From: Rutidosis leptorrhynchoides | Lineage: Eukaryota; Streptophyta; Magnoliopsida; Asterales; Asteraceae | Reading direction: 5' to 3' | Length of the DNA: 64,000 nt | NCBI RefSeq assembly: GCF_046630445.1 | Contig: NC_092341.1 | Coordinates: 132,200,001 to 132,264,000, forward strand | Notes under the pieces: model-generated | Seen by the model: the letters and a program-made list of their open reading frames with translations, nothing else | What the model was told of the DNA's origin: nothing | The model's database searches: none | Program-made: the position numbers and the translations under genes | Shown here: piece after piece, positions 1 to 12,631 of the stretch | How positions within the stretch are numbered: the stretch's first letter is position 1 | Layout: each line of letters starts with the position of its first letter

Positions 1-32
1 AAATAAATATAGGAAACAGAATAAGCAGGAAA

Positions 33-112
33 AGCGAGGTAGAGCAGATGGTTAGTATGTTAGAGGGTGAGCGAGAGGTCTCGAGTTCGAGCCCGGTTCC
101 TGGCAATTTTTT
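33..112 (+). mobile_element. tRNA-derived SINE-like head followed by a T-rich/(TTA)n tail
   Basis: A pol III type B box, GTTCGAGCC, lies at 85-93. A tRNA-like stretch with GGTTAGTATG and an A-box-like GAGGTAGAGCAGATGG lies upstream at about 36-60. A T run follows at 107-114 and a very long (TTA)n tract starts near 145. This head-plus-simple-tail layout is typical of plant SINEs, in which the tail expands as a microsatellite. No cloverleaf with a good acceptor stem could be drawn, so I do not call a functional tRNA gene. The 5' end and target duplication are not visible. Confidence 0.35.
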
Positions 113-141
113 TTAGAAAAGCTCTTTTAAGGGTAACACTC

Positions 142-472
<331 letters not shown>

Positions 473-1169
473 AGTATTAATTATGATATTATTATTAAAT
501 TTAAAAACTTAATATTATTATCATGAATATGTTTATTATTATTATTATTATGAAAGTAATATGAATTATTATCATTTTCGTAAATATTAGTATTAATATC
601 TTTTTATAAATAATAGAATTGTTAATTTTGACATAAGTAAAATTATTATCACGAGTATTATTATTATTACGTAATTACTAAAATCAGTATCATGACTATC
701 AATAACAATAAAATCAATATTGTTGCAATTATTACTACTAAGTACTAAATATTAAAAATCAAAAAGTATAATTTACATTATCATTACTATTAAATTATTA
801 ATTTATTAAAAACTACTAATATTATCACTATTATGAGATTAATTATTAAAACTATCATTATTATTATTATTATCAATATTATCTATAACATTATTATTAA
901 AAATAATTACGTTTATAAAAATTTAAAGTTTTAAGAATATTATTATGATTATAAGTATGTTTTACTCATATTAACAAAATTTATATAAATATTCATATAT
1001 AACTTGTTAGGTATTTTTATTAAAATACCAATCAAATATATATTAATATAACTATATAAATATCTAACATTCTGAATATTTACACAAACTAAATAAATAT
1101 AGTATATAATTTAAGATATAATATATAAACTTGTTCGATTACGATTATATATTTTAATATATATACAAA

Positions 1170-2333
1170 TGATATAAGTTCGTGAATCCGAGGCCAACTT
1201 TGCATTGTTCAGTTTCGTCATCTGTATTTTTACTACAAAATACAGTATTGTGAGTTCATTTGCTCCCTTTTGCTCTTTACATTTTTGGGACTGAAAATAT
1301 ATGCGCTGTTTTTATAACTGCTTTATTAAATGCTTTTGAAAGATATTTGAACTGAGAATACATGAAATGATTTTATAAATATTTAACGAGATAGACACAA
1401 GCAAAACATTCCTCGAATGAATTTTTATGCAGATAAAAGTTCTGTGGATTATTATTGAATTGGTTGGACGTGATAATTGCCACTAATTGTTGTGAATATT
1501 TTTTCCCTGATTATTATTTCTTGGTAACCTAAGAATTAGAAACGGGTATGGCCCTAATTCACGCGAATCCTAAAGGTAGCTACCGGGTTTAACACACCCA
1601 CCCAGTATGTTCACTAGACGGAAGAGCTAGTGGGCGTGGTGTTTAGTACTTCGAAGTTTATATATTATACAGATGAGATGTTCTGTTTTAGGGATATTAT
1701 TGATGCGCTTTATATGTTAAGGTCGGTTACCATATTGAGCAATGAAATCAAAATGAATGTTATGTATCGAGAGAATGATTTTTATACACAGGTTATGTGT
1801 ATTAGTTTTGTGCACGAGATATGTGCACGATTATTTAAAAATCGCGAGGCAACCTACGGGGGAGGAAAGGATACGAACCTACTCTGCTAAGCATTATGAA
1901 AAATGGTTTCGTACACGAGATAGGTGTACTATATTTGAATCTTGTGGTCTATAAAAATCATGAATTTTATTGTTTACGATAAACTTATGAGCTCACCAAC
2001 CTTTTGGTTGACAGTTTAAAGCATGTTTATTCTCAGGTATGAAAGAAATCTTCCGCTGTGCATTTGCTCATTTTAGAGATATTACTTGGAGTCATTCTTG
2101 ACATATTTCAAATGACATTGCATTCGAGTCGTTGAGTTCATCAAGATTATTATTAAGTCAATTATAGTTGGATGTATTATGAAATGGTATGCATATCGTC
2201 AACTTTCGATGTAAGGAAAGTTTGTCTTTTCAAAACGAATGGAATGTTTGTAAAATGTATCATATAGAGGTCAAGTACCTCGCGATGTAACCAAATGTAA
2301 TGTATTCGTCCAGATGGATTAGGATGGGTCATT
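1170..2333 (+). mobile_element. LTR remnant, Tekay-like family (3' half)
   Basis: This segment is collinear with the 3' part of the complete LTRs at 52,370-53,260 and 62,370-63,259. Shared landmarks in order are the GTTCGTGAATC start, the ATACATG/TTTTATAAAT block, the CTAAGAATTAG and CACGCGAATCCTAAAG block, TAGTACTTCGAA, ATGATTTTTATC, the AGCATGTTTATTCTCAGGT block and TCATATAGAGGTCAA near the end. It is clearly diverged, so it is an older copy or a sister subfamily. The internal region is not attached, so it is a solo or truncated LTR. The last bases (about 2333) are approximate. Confidence 0.65.
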
Positions 2334-2338
2334 AAAAT

Positions 2339-2388
2339 ATACACATATATCATATAGCTATAAACTCATACATGATGATAATAATAAA

Positions 2389-2476
<88 letters not shown>

Positions 2477-3863
2477 TACATAGGTGTATATTTATATATG
2501 TAACACATATAATGATGAGATTACATAATGGTTGATTAATTAGATAATAATACTATTATTATAACTTATAAACTTATCTATATGGTAACACTTAAAGTAC
2601 ACTAAGTATATTATCACCTATATATATAATTAATAAGTACATTAATAATTTGGTTATGTGTATACACCTATAACGTGAAGGTTATAATTAAAGATAGCGT
2701 ACAAAGACTACAAATGTCACTGCTATTTGTAGCCTAGGGTGATCCTTATTGCCTTATGGGAACCGCTTGTGGATTTTGAATGCCATGACTTAGTTTCTGG
2801 CCAAGAATCATGGGCACCCGGTAACAATAGATCATTCGAGTGACTTGCATGTTAGCAACGAAGTTTGGGCGAGATTGTACATCATCTTTGTTAAGAATTA
2901 TAACCCAAACTTCTTAAACTAGAAACTTACTGTAAGTGGAAGCTTTCCATAAATAGTAGGTTTCCAAAAATAGAAACTTTTGAGAAATAGGAACTTTTCT
3001 CGAAAACCGTCAATGTTAATATAGTTTGCTATATTAATAAACAAACTTTATGTCTATTAGACATTAACTAGTTAAACGTTATATATCTAGGTTGAGATCT
3101 CCGATTACATACTCCGTTCATACTACTTGTGTGGAATATCTTACTTGCTACTAAGGTGAACTTCATAGCCCCACTTTTTAACTTTCTCCATTTACTTATT
3201 TTGACATTTGGGGTGAGACACATGCTTGCTTTTGAAATGATTTACAATTTAGACACAAGTGCCTAAACTATTTGATACGCAATTTCATGAGACTTTTATT
3301 AAACATGTATTTATTATTACATGCAAATCCCCGCCATAATATCGTTAATTGCTGGAATTGGAATTTTGCAAGATTAATTATTGTGAGTAGGCCTATTGAG
3401 AGTGACGTCTCTACCCATTGGCGTGATCATCAAGGGGGTACATAATAATGATTGCCGACACCCGTAAAGTGTCAGGGGTTAATGTTTAGTTCGATATTAT
3501 AACTCATGACATATTGAATATTTTGATATTTTGAATTAAATCTTGTGGTCTAAAACTTATTATGATTGCTAAACCTATGATGTTCACTCAACCTTTGTGT
3601 TGACACTTTGAGCATGTTTGTCTCAGGTGAAGATTAGCTTGTGTGCTGCCCTGTGATGCTTAGTTAGCTGTTGCATTGGAGTCAACATATTAGACTTATC
3701 ATTTGTTACTTACATATGAAATTCATTATGTAAAACATTATTATGTTTCCGCTGCAAATCAAATTTTGTTAAAACGTCTCATGTAGAGTCGTTCTCCTTT
3801 ATACATACTTGTGTTATGATATTGTGAAGTCATATTTCCCCGGCCCAATTTGGGGGTATGACA
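2339..3863 (+). mobile_element. 5' LTR (left-truncated) of a Tekay-derived non-autonomous element
   Basis: The segment repeats 8960-10,420 in direct orientation with only scattered differences, from the CATATAGCTATAAACTCATACATG block to the TTTCCCCGGCCC...TATGACA end. Its right edge is followed at once by a Met-tRNA primer site, so it is a 5' LTR. The matching 3' LTR is about 3.6 kb, so roughly the first 2.1 kb of this copy is missing. It abuts the older LTR remnant at an AT-rich junction. Confidence 0.75.
2389..2472. repeat. (AT)n microsatellite inside the 5' LTR
   Basis: A pure AT dinucleotide run of about 84 bases. The partner LTR has only a few AT units at the same place (9014-9026), so the tract expanded in this copy or contracted in the other after insertion. 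Confidence 0.95.
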
Positions 3864-3866
3864 GAG

Positions 3867-3879
3867 TGGTATCAGATCC
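3867..3879 (+). other. Primer-binding site, initiator Met-tRNA type
   Basis: TGGTATCAGATCC lies three bases after the LTR end. It differs by one base from the usual TGGTATCAGAGC complement of the 3' end of initiator tRNA-Met used by many plant Ty3/gypsy and copia elements. It fixes the orientation and the 5' LTR boundary. Confidence 0.8.
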
Positions 3880-6549
3880 AGGTTGTTATAGAGAATCAGG
3901 ATTGCATTTTATGTGTGCCTTATGTGTTAGCTAGGGTGCCTTAGCAATCTTTAGGACTATAACCTTTCTTGCCTTCGTTTTAAGTGCTTCCCTTTAATCT
4001 TTATACTGCCAATTCATCTTACTTGCTGCATTTACATCTTCTAACATTATGTATCATTTCCTAAGGATATCAATCCAAAACCCTATCATCTTGCTTGATC
4101 CCGACTCTAAAGGATCGGTTAGTATGTGATTGTTATCATATCCATACATATCTTATGACCTGACTCTGCCATTGTGATTCAAAGTATTCTTTGACTCACA
4201 TGAGTTATTTTTATCAGACCACCTCGGTTTGTGAAACCGAGGGATGTCACTCATGAATTCTGAAATGCTTAACATTTCAACGTCAAAGTTTGATCACGTA
4301 TCCTGACCTTATGGTGTGATATTGAAGTGGAAATATGAATTAGTGAAATATAATGACGCTTGGCTAACGTGATTATATTATGGTAACTCATATAGAAATT
4401 CCAATATCATGACATATGGAATAGAAAGTGAATCAAAGAAAAATTCCCAAGTCATTCGTTTGAAAATCTCAATGTTATTACATGAAGAGTAATCATCATC
4501 TGATTTATAGATATACGAAGAGATCAACCAAACTATCTACCTCATACCCATGAGTAGATTAACAAATTCTCCTATGCCATAAACGTTGTAAAGCTTTGCA
4601 TTCTTTCTTTCTTAAACAACCTATCTCTTTATCTTTGACGCTTAATTATCACATCCCCACTGGAAGGAAGGATGCATGTTCTTAAGTGACCTGAAGTGAC
4701 ACCCCTGAAATTTCTTCGAAGCATGCCTCCTGTTATCTGTAATTACGCTCCTAGTGTAGATTTTCATAAACCCATTAGGAAACCCGTCGAAGATAAGTGA
4801 CAACCACTCGCAAGATTTTCATTTGAATATTCCAACGAAGATATTATAAACACCACATTCACTATCACGTTCTCTGTGCCGGGATGGTCAATATCTCAAG
4901 GGCATAATCTCATGAAGGATAGGACCTTCCAACAAGTACCTTTTGAATACCATAACCAAGGAAAACTTTTCGTGCTCATGCATTTATTACTTTGCACCAT
5001 GCAATAATCGATCACTATCAATTCAAAATCTAGGGTTAGATACACCACCTGAAGTTTTTCCATCTTCTCGCGAGCTGCGGCTTGAGTTAAACCCCCTAAT
5101 CATATTTGAAAACTACGATAGCAATTAAAAGAACCCCATCATACTCTAGTAGATAGTATCCACATTCCTGGACAGTAAAGGCTGAAGTATACATATATTT
5201 CCATTACCATATTGAAAAGCACGTGATTCCTCACACGCTTCATATGATTAAAGGTAGCAATGATGTGTTTATCATGAAGTTACTAATGGTCAAACATCTC
5301 GTGATTTGTTGTACCTAAACAATAAGTCGCGACCATTGAATCGTTAACTATTTTTCTGAAAAATCTTACGATTTCGCCTCGGTGTTATAAGCATGTTAGA
5401 TGTATCATTAAATGATCATATAACAATAGGCAAGTGACACCATGTCCTTACATCGCCCTTACTCATTGGGAAAATTCATACTATCCCGGCAATAATCACA
5501 GATTTAGCGAGAACTTGACAAATTGATTTTCAATGATCATCACATAGTAGAAAGCCACTGCATTAGCGTGTCTTCACACTTGCCTATGTGAACATCAGAT
5601 TATACATGCTCAAGTTATTATGAAATCTTTGTGACCGTCGAAATCAAACAATCCATGCGTAGATATAACAAGGGAGCGTACTTCCAGTCTACCGACTCCA
5701 ATAATAGTCATGACCAGTTGGCATTTCAAAGTCAACATGGGACTTTACGTTCTCAAACTCTACCATTCATATCTCACTTGAAAGGAATAGCTTCACACAT
5801 GAACATTTTGAATTCCGAGAACATATGTCCCAATAATAGTCAACAACCGTAATTAAATACAATAGATTTCATTACCTCGCAACATTGTTGCTTAAAAATA
5901 ACCCAAAATTTTTCAAAATTTCTTCACCCGACCTTCATCGATCTTTTCCCAACTCGTAACCTCCGAAATATGAAAATTTTATTTACCAAATTTTCACACA
6001 CACTATTTTACTGTGCGATCCTCTCAAAATTTTATAAAATAAATTTATTTACTGCCATTCTTGCAAATTTTATAAATCGTATATATTTACATAATAAAGT
6101 ATATAAAATTACCTTTACTTATTTTGACTAGTGCATATCAAATTATACCTTCACTTTTACAAATCAATTCTTTTACTTTCAAAAGTTATTTTATTTAAAA
6201 TAGGACACGTTGCAAATAACTCCAGTTTTACTAAGAACTTCGTTTCAAATCAAAATGTGTTAAACTTTTCCAAAAATTACTTTGACTTATTATATAAAAA
6301 ATTTCGTATTACCTGACACTATGATTGGATCACATTTCTTCTTATCCTTCGTTGAAGAACAAAGCATACCTCTTGCTCTCATCAACTATTCTTTTAGGGT
6401 TGGCAGTGGCATAAAACGGTCAAGGTTTTAAATAAGCTTAGTAATGTTCATGGCACATTTCAGGTATCTGATTTACTGAAATGCTTGTAACATCACAGTC
6501 TCTTTTGAGAAAACCTAGTCAGGTCACACTCATATTATTCCTTTGAAAT
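3880..6549 (+). mobile_element. Internal region without recognisable coding sequence
   Basis: About 2.7 kb between the primer site and the chromodomain remnant. No gag, protease, RT, RNase H or integrase motif was found in any frame, and the longest open frames are under 90 codons and resemble nothing. It is either heavily decayed coding sequence or replacement sequence, as in non-autonomous (LARD/TR-GAG-like) derivatives. Confidence 0.5.
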
Positions 6550-6765
6550 TACATCCGCATTGATGATAAAATGCACTTCATAGAAGAACCTGTAGAAGTT
6601 ATGGATCGTGAGATCAAACGCTTGAAACAGGACAACAGTTCCTATTGTTAAGATCCGATATAATTCACGTAGACGCCCCGAGTATACCTGGGAACGTGAA
6701 GACCAGATAAAGCAGAAATATCCACATCTATTCTCAACTGTTGATGCATTCGAGAAGTCTTCCTG
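6550..6765 (+). pseudogene. Pol C-terminus with chromodomain (Tekay/Del clade), frameshifted
   Basis: One frame reads a FIEEPVEVMDREIKRLKQ segment. After a shift near 6634 another frame reads PIVKIRYNSRRRPEYTWERE and ends in QKYPHLF. This is the chromodomain-bearing tail of chromovirus integrase (Tekay/Del group), which binds modified histones to target insertion. It matches the tail of the complete element at 59,570-59,745 almost word for word at the protein level. Only this last part of pol survives. The sequence GGGACGAA that follows the stop is typical of the region before the polypurine tract in this clade. The start is where homology begins and is approximate. Confidence 0.75.
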
Positions 6766-6788
6766 AAACTCCGGGACGAAGTTTAAAT

Positions 6789-6800
6789 TGACGGGGAGGT
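6789..6800 (+). other. Polypurine tract before the 3' LTR
   Basis: The purine-rich stretch GACGGGGAGGT lies directly before the presumed start of the 3' LTR. This is the expected primer position for plus-strand synthesis. Confidence 0.5.
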
Positions 6801-7344
6801 ACTACAACAACCCTCACTTTTCCATTCTGAATTTACCAAATTGCCCTTAGGGTCATTTCCTGATCCTGTTTATTGTCATTAGGGTTGTTATCCAGATATT
6901 AAATGCTCAATAATTAATGCACGTACTTAAACTCTAACCCTAATATTAAATTAATAATATAAACGATATGTAATAAATTAAATGTGACATTTATATAAAT
7001 TAAAAACTAATAAGAACTAAGTAAAAATTTAATAAAAGACTTGGACAAAAATGTAAAAGGTTAAATAAAACTTATTTAAAATAAAAGTAACATTTTAATA
7101 AAAAAATAATTTATAAAATATATAAATAATTAATATGCCGAGTAAATAAAAAAAATATATAATACATATATAATTTATAAAAAAATTCGGCTAGGTATTT
7201 AAAAAAAAGGGAACTTGATCCCTAAGTCATGACTAATCCTAATCTTAATCAACCACCTTTTTCTTGTATTCTAATCTTGATCCAAGTTCTTGATTACCAA
7301 GCAAATGCTAGTAATTGTAATATGTTTAGGACTCTAAACTTCAA

Positions 7345-7355
7345 CTATAAAAAGG
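7345..7355 (+). promoter_or_regulatory. TATA box of the 3' LTR
   Basis: CTATAAAAAGG lies in an otherwise AT-rich U3-like region. About 50 bases downstream begins a pyrimidine-rich, CCACC/CAAAACAGC-rich tract (about 7400-7940) that looks like the transcribed R/U5 leader. The open frames in that tract (Pro/Leu/His-rich) arise from the composition. Confidence 0.5.
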
Positions 7356-8699
7356 CCTCATGAATTCCCATAATAGTCATCACACATTAAACCACTAAAT
7401 CCCTCCTTGTGCTTGTTTTTTGTCGACAGTTTAAACCTCCCCAAACCCCACCTTTTGTCTACCAAAACAGTTCACCTTAATCGACTAAAATATCCCCTCA
7501 ACAACCTCACCTGCATCGATTACAACCACCTTCAAAACAGCCACCAAATCGCCACCTTGTTCAGTCCAAAAACAGCCCTCAATCGCCATATTATTGCTCC
7601 TGTTTCTGCTGTCTTTTTGAGCCATAAAAGGCTGCTATTTGCAGCTGCAACAAGCCATCTTCTACAGCCTTAAAATTGACCTCCTGCAGCTCTTTTTGCT
7701 GTGTTTTTTAACCACCAAACACCACCTAAACCACCCTTGTTTGCTGCTGTAAACCGTCACCCAAACAGCCCTCAAAACCCGCATGTTTTGCACCTTTGCT
7801 GCTTCTATTTATCTGTCTGCTATCCGCCACTTAAACGCCACCAAAATCGCTACTTTTCGTGCTATTTTTGCTTCTGTTTTGCTGCTGTCCTTCGCCACTT
7901 TCACCACCATAGTTCATTACCTTTGTCTTGCTAAAACACTCCTAAGGTATTAACTAAAACTTAACTCTTTTCATTAATTATTATAGTTTATGTATAATGA
8001 ATGAGATGTACTAAGAACACATAATTATGAACAAAAGATTTATATGGTAGTAATGAGTCAACAAATTAAACTGTTAGTATTGATCAATGCATATTTGGAG
8101 TTCAACAAACTTGTTTTAATTGTTATGTAACAATAATTCAAATTGTGAGAGTTAGACGATCGAAACAAGTTGAATTTGGTTTCTTAGTCATGAAACAATT
8201 TTTATAAATTATTACATCCGTAAGTAATCTTCACTATATAATCTTGCAATTTAATTATAAGGATATCAGAATCTTTATGCATGTGACTTGAAGACTCTAC
8301 TAGTATAAAATTTTAAAATATAATTATTATGAATAAGATGTATGTATAATTTTAAGATATGAACTAGTTAATAAGATCAAGTAAAATTTAGAATATTGTG
8401 TATGAAATTGATAATGCTAAAAGAGTATGAATATAAGTTATGATAAAAGATTATGGTAATAAGAACAAGTATTGTGAATGATGTATTATAATTATGATCA
8501 TGTTATTGAAGCTAGTTATATAAATAATGGTTATGAAAATTATAGGTTATGAGTGAAACTAGATAATAATAATAAGTTAAAAGATTATGATCATGATTAT
8601 TGTATATAAAGATAATGATGATTAAAAGTAAAGATTATGAATAAGAATAATTATGATTTATGATTGTGATTAAAAAGATTAGGTTGATGAATATTGACT

Positions 8700-8875
8700 T
8701 GTAAATAATAATGATAATGATATACATACATGCATACGTACGTATGTACATGTATACATTGTAGATATATGTGTGTGTGTATATATGAATATATACATAT
8801 GTGTATATGTATGTGTATATACGTATGTATACGTACGAGTGTATGTATGAATGAGTGCGTATGTATAAGTATAAA
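8700..8875. repeat. Alternating purine-pyrimidine tract in the LTR
   Basis: Long runs of TA, TG, CA and TACG steps alternate strictly, for example CATACGTACGTATG near 8731 and ATATACGTATGTATACGTAC near 8817. The tract is rich in self-complementary words (TACGTA, CATATG, GTATAC). It is low-complexity DNA able to form cruciforms or Z-DNA. It is missing from the truncated 5' LTR. Confidence 0.7.
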
Positions 8876-10420
8876 AATTTAGTAAACATAAAAAGAAAAG
8901 TAATATAAGTGTATATATATGTATCATCTTTTATTTATATATATCTAACACTTACATATAATATACATATATATCATATAGCTATAAACTCATACATGAT
9001 GATAATAATAAAGAATATATATATAGGTAAGTATCACATAGGTGTATATTTATATATGTAACACATATAATGATGAGATTACATAATGGTTGATTAATTA
9101 GATAATAATACTATTATTATAACTTATAAACTTATCTATATGGTAACACTTAAAGTACACTAAGTATATTATCAACTATATATATATAATTAATAAGTAC
9201 ATTAATAATTTCGTTATGTGTATACACCTATAACGTGAAGGTTATAATTAAAGATAGCGTACAAAGACTACAAATATCATACCTATTTGTGGCCTAGGGT
9301 GATCCTTTTTGCCTTATGGAAATCACTTGTGGATTTCAAATGCCATGGCTTAGATTCTGGCCAAGAATCCTGGGCACCCGATAACAATAGATCATTCGAG
9401 TGACTTGCATGTTAGCAACAAAGTTTTGGCGAAATTGTACAACATCTTTGTTAAGAATTATAACCGAACTTCTTAAACTAGAAACTTACTATAAGTGGAA
9501 GCTTTCCATAAATAGTAGGTTTCCAAAAATAGAAACTTTTGAGAAATAGGAACTTTTCTCGAAAACCGTCACTATTAATATAGTTTGCTATATTAATAAA
9601 CAAACTTTATGTCTATTATACATTAACTAATTAAACGTTATATATCTAGGTTGAGATCTCCGATTACATACTCCGTTAATACTACTTCCATGGAATATCC
9701 TACTTGCTACTAAGATGAACTTCATAGCCCCACTTTTTAACTTTTTCTATTTACTTATTTTGAACTTTGGGTGAGACACATGCTTGCTTTTGAAATGATT
9801 ACAATTTGGACACAAGTGCCTAAACTATTTGATATGCAATTTCGTGAGACTTTTATTAAACATGTATTTATTGTTACATGCAAATTCCCGCCATAATATC
9901 GTTAATTCTGGAATTGGAATTTTGCAAGCTTAATTATTGTGAGTAGGCCTATTGGGAGTGACATCTCTACCCATTGACATGATCGTCAAGGGGATACATA
10001 ATAATGATTGCCGACACCCGTACAGTGACAGGGGTTAATGTTTATTTTGATATTATAACTCATGGCATATTGAATATTTTGATATTTTGAATTAAATCTT
10101 GGGGTCTAAAACTTATTATGATTGCTAAACCTATGATGTTCACTCAACGTTTGTGTTGACACTTTAAGCATGTTTGTCTCAGGTGAAGATTAGCTTGTGT
10201 GCTGCCCTGTGATGCTTAGTTAGCTGTTGCATTGGAGTCCACATATTAGACTTATCATTTGTTACTTACATATGAAATTCATTATGTAAAACATTATTAT
10301 GTTTCCGCTGCAAATCAAATTTTGTTAAAATGTCTCATGTAGAGTCGTTCTCGTTTATACATACTTGTGTTGTGATATTGTGAAGTCATATTTCCCCGGC
10401 CCTGTTTGAGGGATATGACA

Positions 10421-12237
10421 ATCCGGCCCTTGTCCCTTTTCTTATAAGGTTGGTGTGAATCTATTGCCAATATTGCATTTTCAGCTTCCTGCCTCGTGTC
10501 TTCCATTCTCTTCTCTGGTACCCTTTCTTTCTTTGATTCTCTGATCCCTTTTATGAGATGGGACAGTTTTCTCGATTTAACAGCTTCCTCAATGGATGTT
10601 TTGAGGTTGAAGCACTCATCTGTTTCGTGACCAAAATCATTATGGTAGTCACAAAACTTGGTCATGTCCCTGTTCCTTCCTCTGTTGGACATCTTCCCTG
10701 GGGCTTTGAACTTATTAGCCGCTTTCTCCTTTGCTAGGATTTCGTTGGGGGTTTTTATCAGGGCCCCCAAGATCCCAGCTTCATTTTTCCTTCGGTAAGG
10801 GTGGAATCTCCCCTTATCCTCTTTCTTACCATGTTTGTCATCCCTTCTTTCCAACCTTTCTTTTTGTTTATTTATGGGTGCCTCGTCTAGGATGAAGCTA
10901 CCTGCTGTTTCTTTTGCATCTATCCATATATATGCTTTTTCTAGCAGAGCTTCGTAGGTGTTCGGTAGGTCTCGACTAAGGTGTTCAATGAGAGATCTAA
11001 CCCTAGATCCATATAGCAGCCCGGATATCCTCTGTGTTTCTGGTAGGTTTGGGATTTGTTGGGTTTCATTGGTATACCTAGTAAGGAAGGCCCTAGTAGC
11101 TTCGTTATCCTTCTGCTTTATTCCATGGGCAGCCACATGGTTCTTTTTGTGTCGCTTTTGTTGGGTAAACTTAGACCTAAATTGTCTTTTTAGGTCGTCG
11201 AAGCTAGCTACAGAGTCTTTCGATAGGGAGTCAAACCAAACCCTTGCATCTCCCTTTAACATGTAAGAAAATGCATGACATGCTACGGGTATATCCCATT
11301 TGGACATTCGTGCTGCACCTTCGAATATATTAAGGAAATCGTCTGGGTCATCTTTTCCTTCGTAATAAATTAGGTGTGCGGGGATTTTCATTCCATCGGG
11401 GAATGCACAATGTTGGATGTACGGCACAAACGGAGTTTTTTGGTTAACCCAGGAGTTGTTATTGGTAGCAATTGAGGGTAGAATCTAGTGACCTTGGGTG
11501 TAACACATCCCCCCTTGGTTATGAGGATACATCCAGGTGGTTGTCATCTGTTGTGGTGGGTGATTCCAATTTTGGAAATAAGCGTAGCTGGTCATGGGTT
11601 GCACGGAGGCATTTAGTAGGTTGCTTAGAGGTGTTGTCTCTTTGCATGGTATGTTGGGAGTGACATGAGTGTTTCCTTAGGGCCATGCATAGTGGTTTGG
11701 TTGTCCCACGCTACCCCAGCTTGGGTGTGGCGGGGGTATATATCTGTTGGGTGGTTGAGGTACTAGGGACACGGTTGGAACTGGTACATTTTAGGTATAG
11801 AGGGGTGTCGTAGGTATAGTGAGGGTTACCTGAGATATACTTGTGGTTTCCCTTGTCTGAGTGGTAGTGGCTGTAGACGAGCTTACTGGAAAACTTTGGG
11901 GCTACGGATTTTGGTTTGGAGGTTCCATTTCCAGCTCCTCGTCATATTCTTCGCTTTCGTACGTTTAAACCCTTCTACTTTGTAAGATTCCCGTGTCCCT
12001 TAAACTCCTTATGACCGATATGATATGATCGTAATTATTCAAGACGAAGGTTTTATCTATCAGTGGCGGTGGTTCCGCGGAATGTGAACCTTGATACTTC
12101 GTTGAGATAAACGCAGCAGGAGTGGCAGGTGACTTGGTCAAGGTCCCTACAGTTAAGAACTCTAGTTGTGCTAATTCTGTGGTTTGTGGGTTTCTGGGTG
12201 ATATGAAACCCGGGGGTGTGTGACTGGACTCCGCCAT
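10421..12237 (-). pseudogene. Gag of a Tat-type Ty3/gypsy retrotransposon, truncated by LTR insertion
   Basis: Capsid/nucleocapsid polyprotein of a Tat-lineage element, which packages the RNA. It starts at 12,237 with MAESSHTPPGF and is stopped at 11,965. The capsid part reads openly from 11,427 with FPDGMKIPAHLIYYEGKDDP and KGDARVWFDSL. It contains the Tat-type KTPNEILA and KFKAP signatures and a zinc-knuckle-like C-x2-H-x4-H-x4-C at about 10,610-10,655, followed by a KLSHLIKGI segment. The middle (11,428-11,964) is open in pieces only. At 10,420 the frame runs into the LTR, so the last roughly 34 residues of the open frame (to 10,315) are LTR-coded. Protease and pol are absent, cut off by the insertion. 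Confidence 0.8.
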
Positions 12238-12274
12238 GTCGTCGGTTCTTGCTCAACAAGATGAATAAGATGTG

Positions 12275-12295
12275 AGTCCCATGGATGGCGCCAAT
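12275..12295 (-). other. Primer-binding site of the Tat element
   Basis: On the minus strand the site begins TTGGCGCCATC and continues with a TGGGA run, upstream of the gag start by about 40 bases. TTGGCGCCxTCxxTGGGA is the common primer-site form in plant Tat elements. It supports the orientation and the identity of the gag. Confidence 0.6.
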
Positions 12296-12601
12296 TGTTT
12301 GTATAATAACCGGCGATAGTGTTGGAATGGGGACGTACAAGTCACTGGGATTAAAGATTAAGTGGTGATTGTTTAGGTTTATTTCGCTGGCGATTCCCCG
12401 AAGGTAACAATCAGATGATTGTTTTACACCACCGAAGCAAATGATATAATAGGTGATTGGTAAACCTGCAGAGAAAAGTGAGCTTGTCCCTTTCCTTTGT
12501 TATACAGGCGTGCAGTCGAGCTAAGAATAGTTCCGCTAGCTTGTCTTTGTAATTGACCGAGGTTTTTTGAGCTCCAAGATTACTATTCTTGCTCTGATTT
12601 C
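12296..12601 (-). mobile_element. Tat LTR end (U5 part), left boundary uncertain
   Basis: On the minus strand this segment sits directly upstream of the primer site and ends ...TACAAACA, a plausible LTR CA end. No second copy is present in the window. The other edge (a possible TG at 12,601) is only a guess, because the next sequence belongs to a copia element. Confidence 0.35.
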
Positions 12602-12631
12602 AGGACCTTGTTCATTGTAGCTGAAAGTTTC

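Larger units (their letters stand above)
6801..10420 (+). mobile_element. 3' LTR (about 3.6 kb) of the Tekay-derived element
   Basis: The right end GGATATGACA equals the end of the 5' LTR (...GTATGACA), and 8960-10,420 is the direct repeat of 2339-3863. The left end, near ACAACAACCC, is inferred from the polypurine tract and the usual ACAACCC-type LTR start, and the TG dinucleotide is degraded. The length is close to that of the LTRs of the complete element (3.46-3.58 kb). The right end falls inside a Tat-type gag gene, so this element inserted into an older Tat element. Confidence 0.7.

Noticed and set aside
33..112. Functional tRNA gene
   Set aside because: The B box is good, but no acceptor stem or anticodon loop could be placed and the downstream sequence is a SINE-type tail.
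4943..5852. Short frames in the interior of the Tekay-derived element
   Set aside because: No motif, no conservation that I can see, and length as expected by chance.
7407..7934. Two open frames rich in Pro, His and Leu
   Set aside because: They lie in the pyrimidine-rich leader of an LTR, have no homology that I recognise, and the composition explains the absence of stops.
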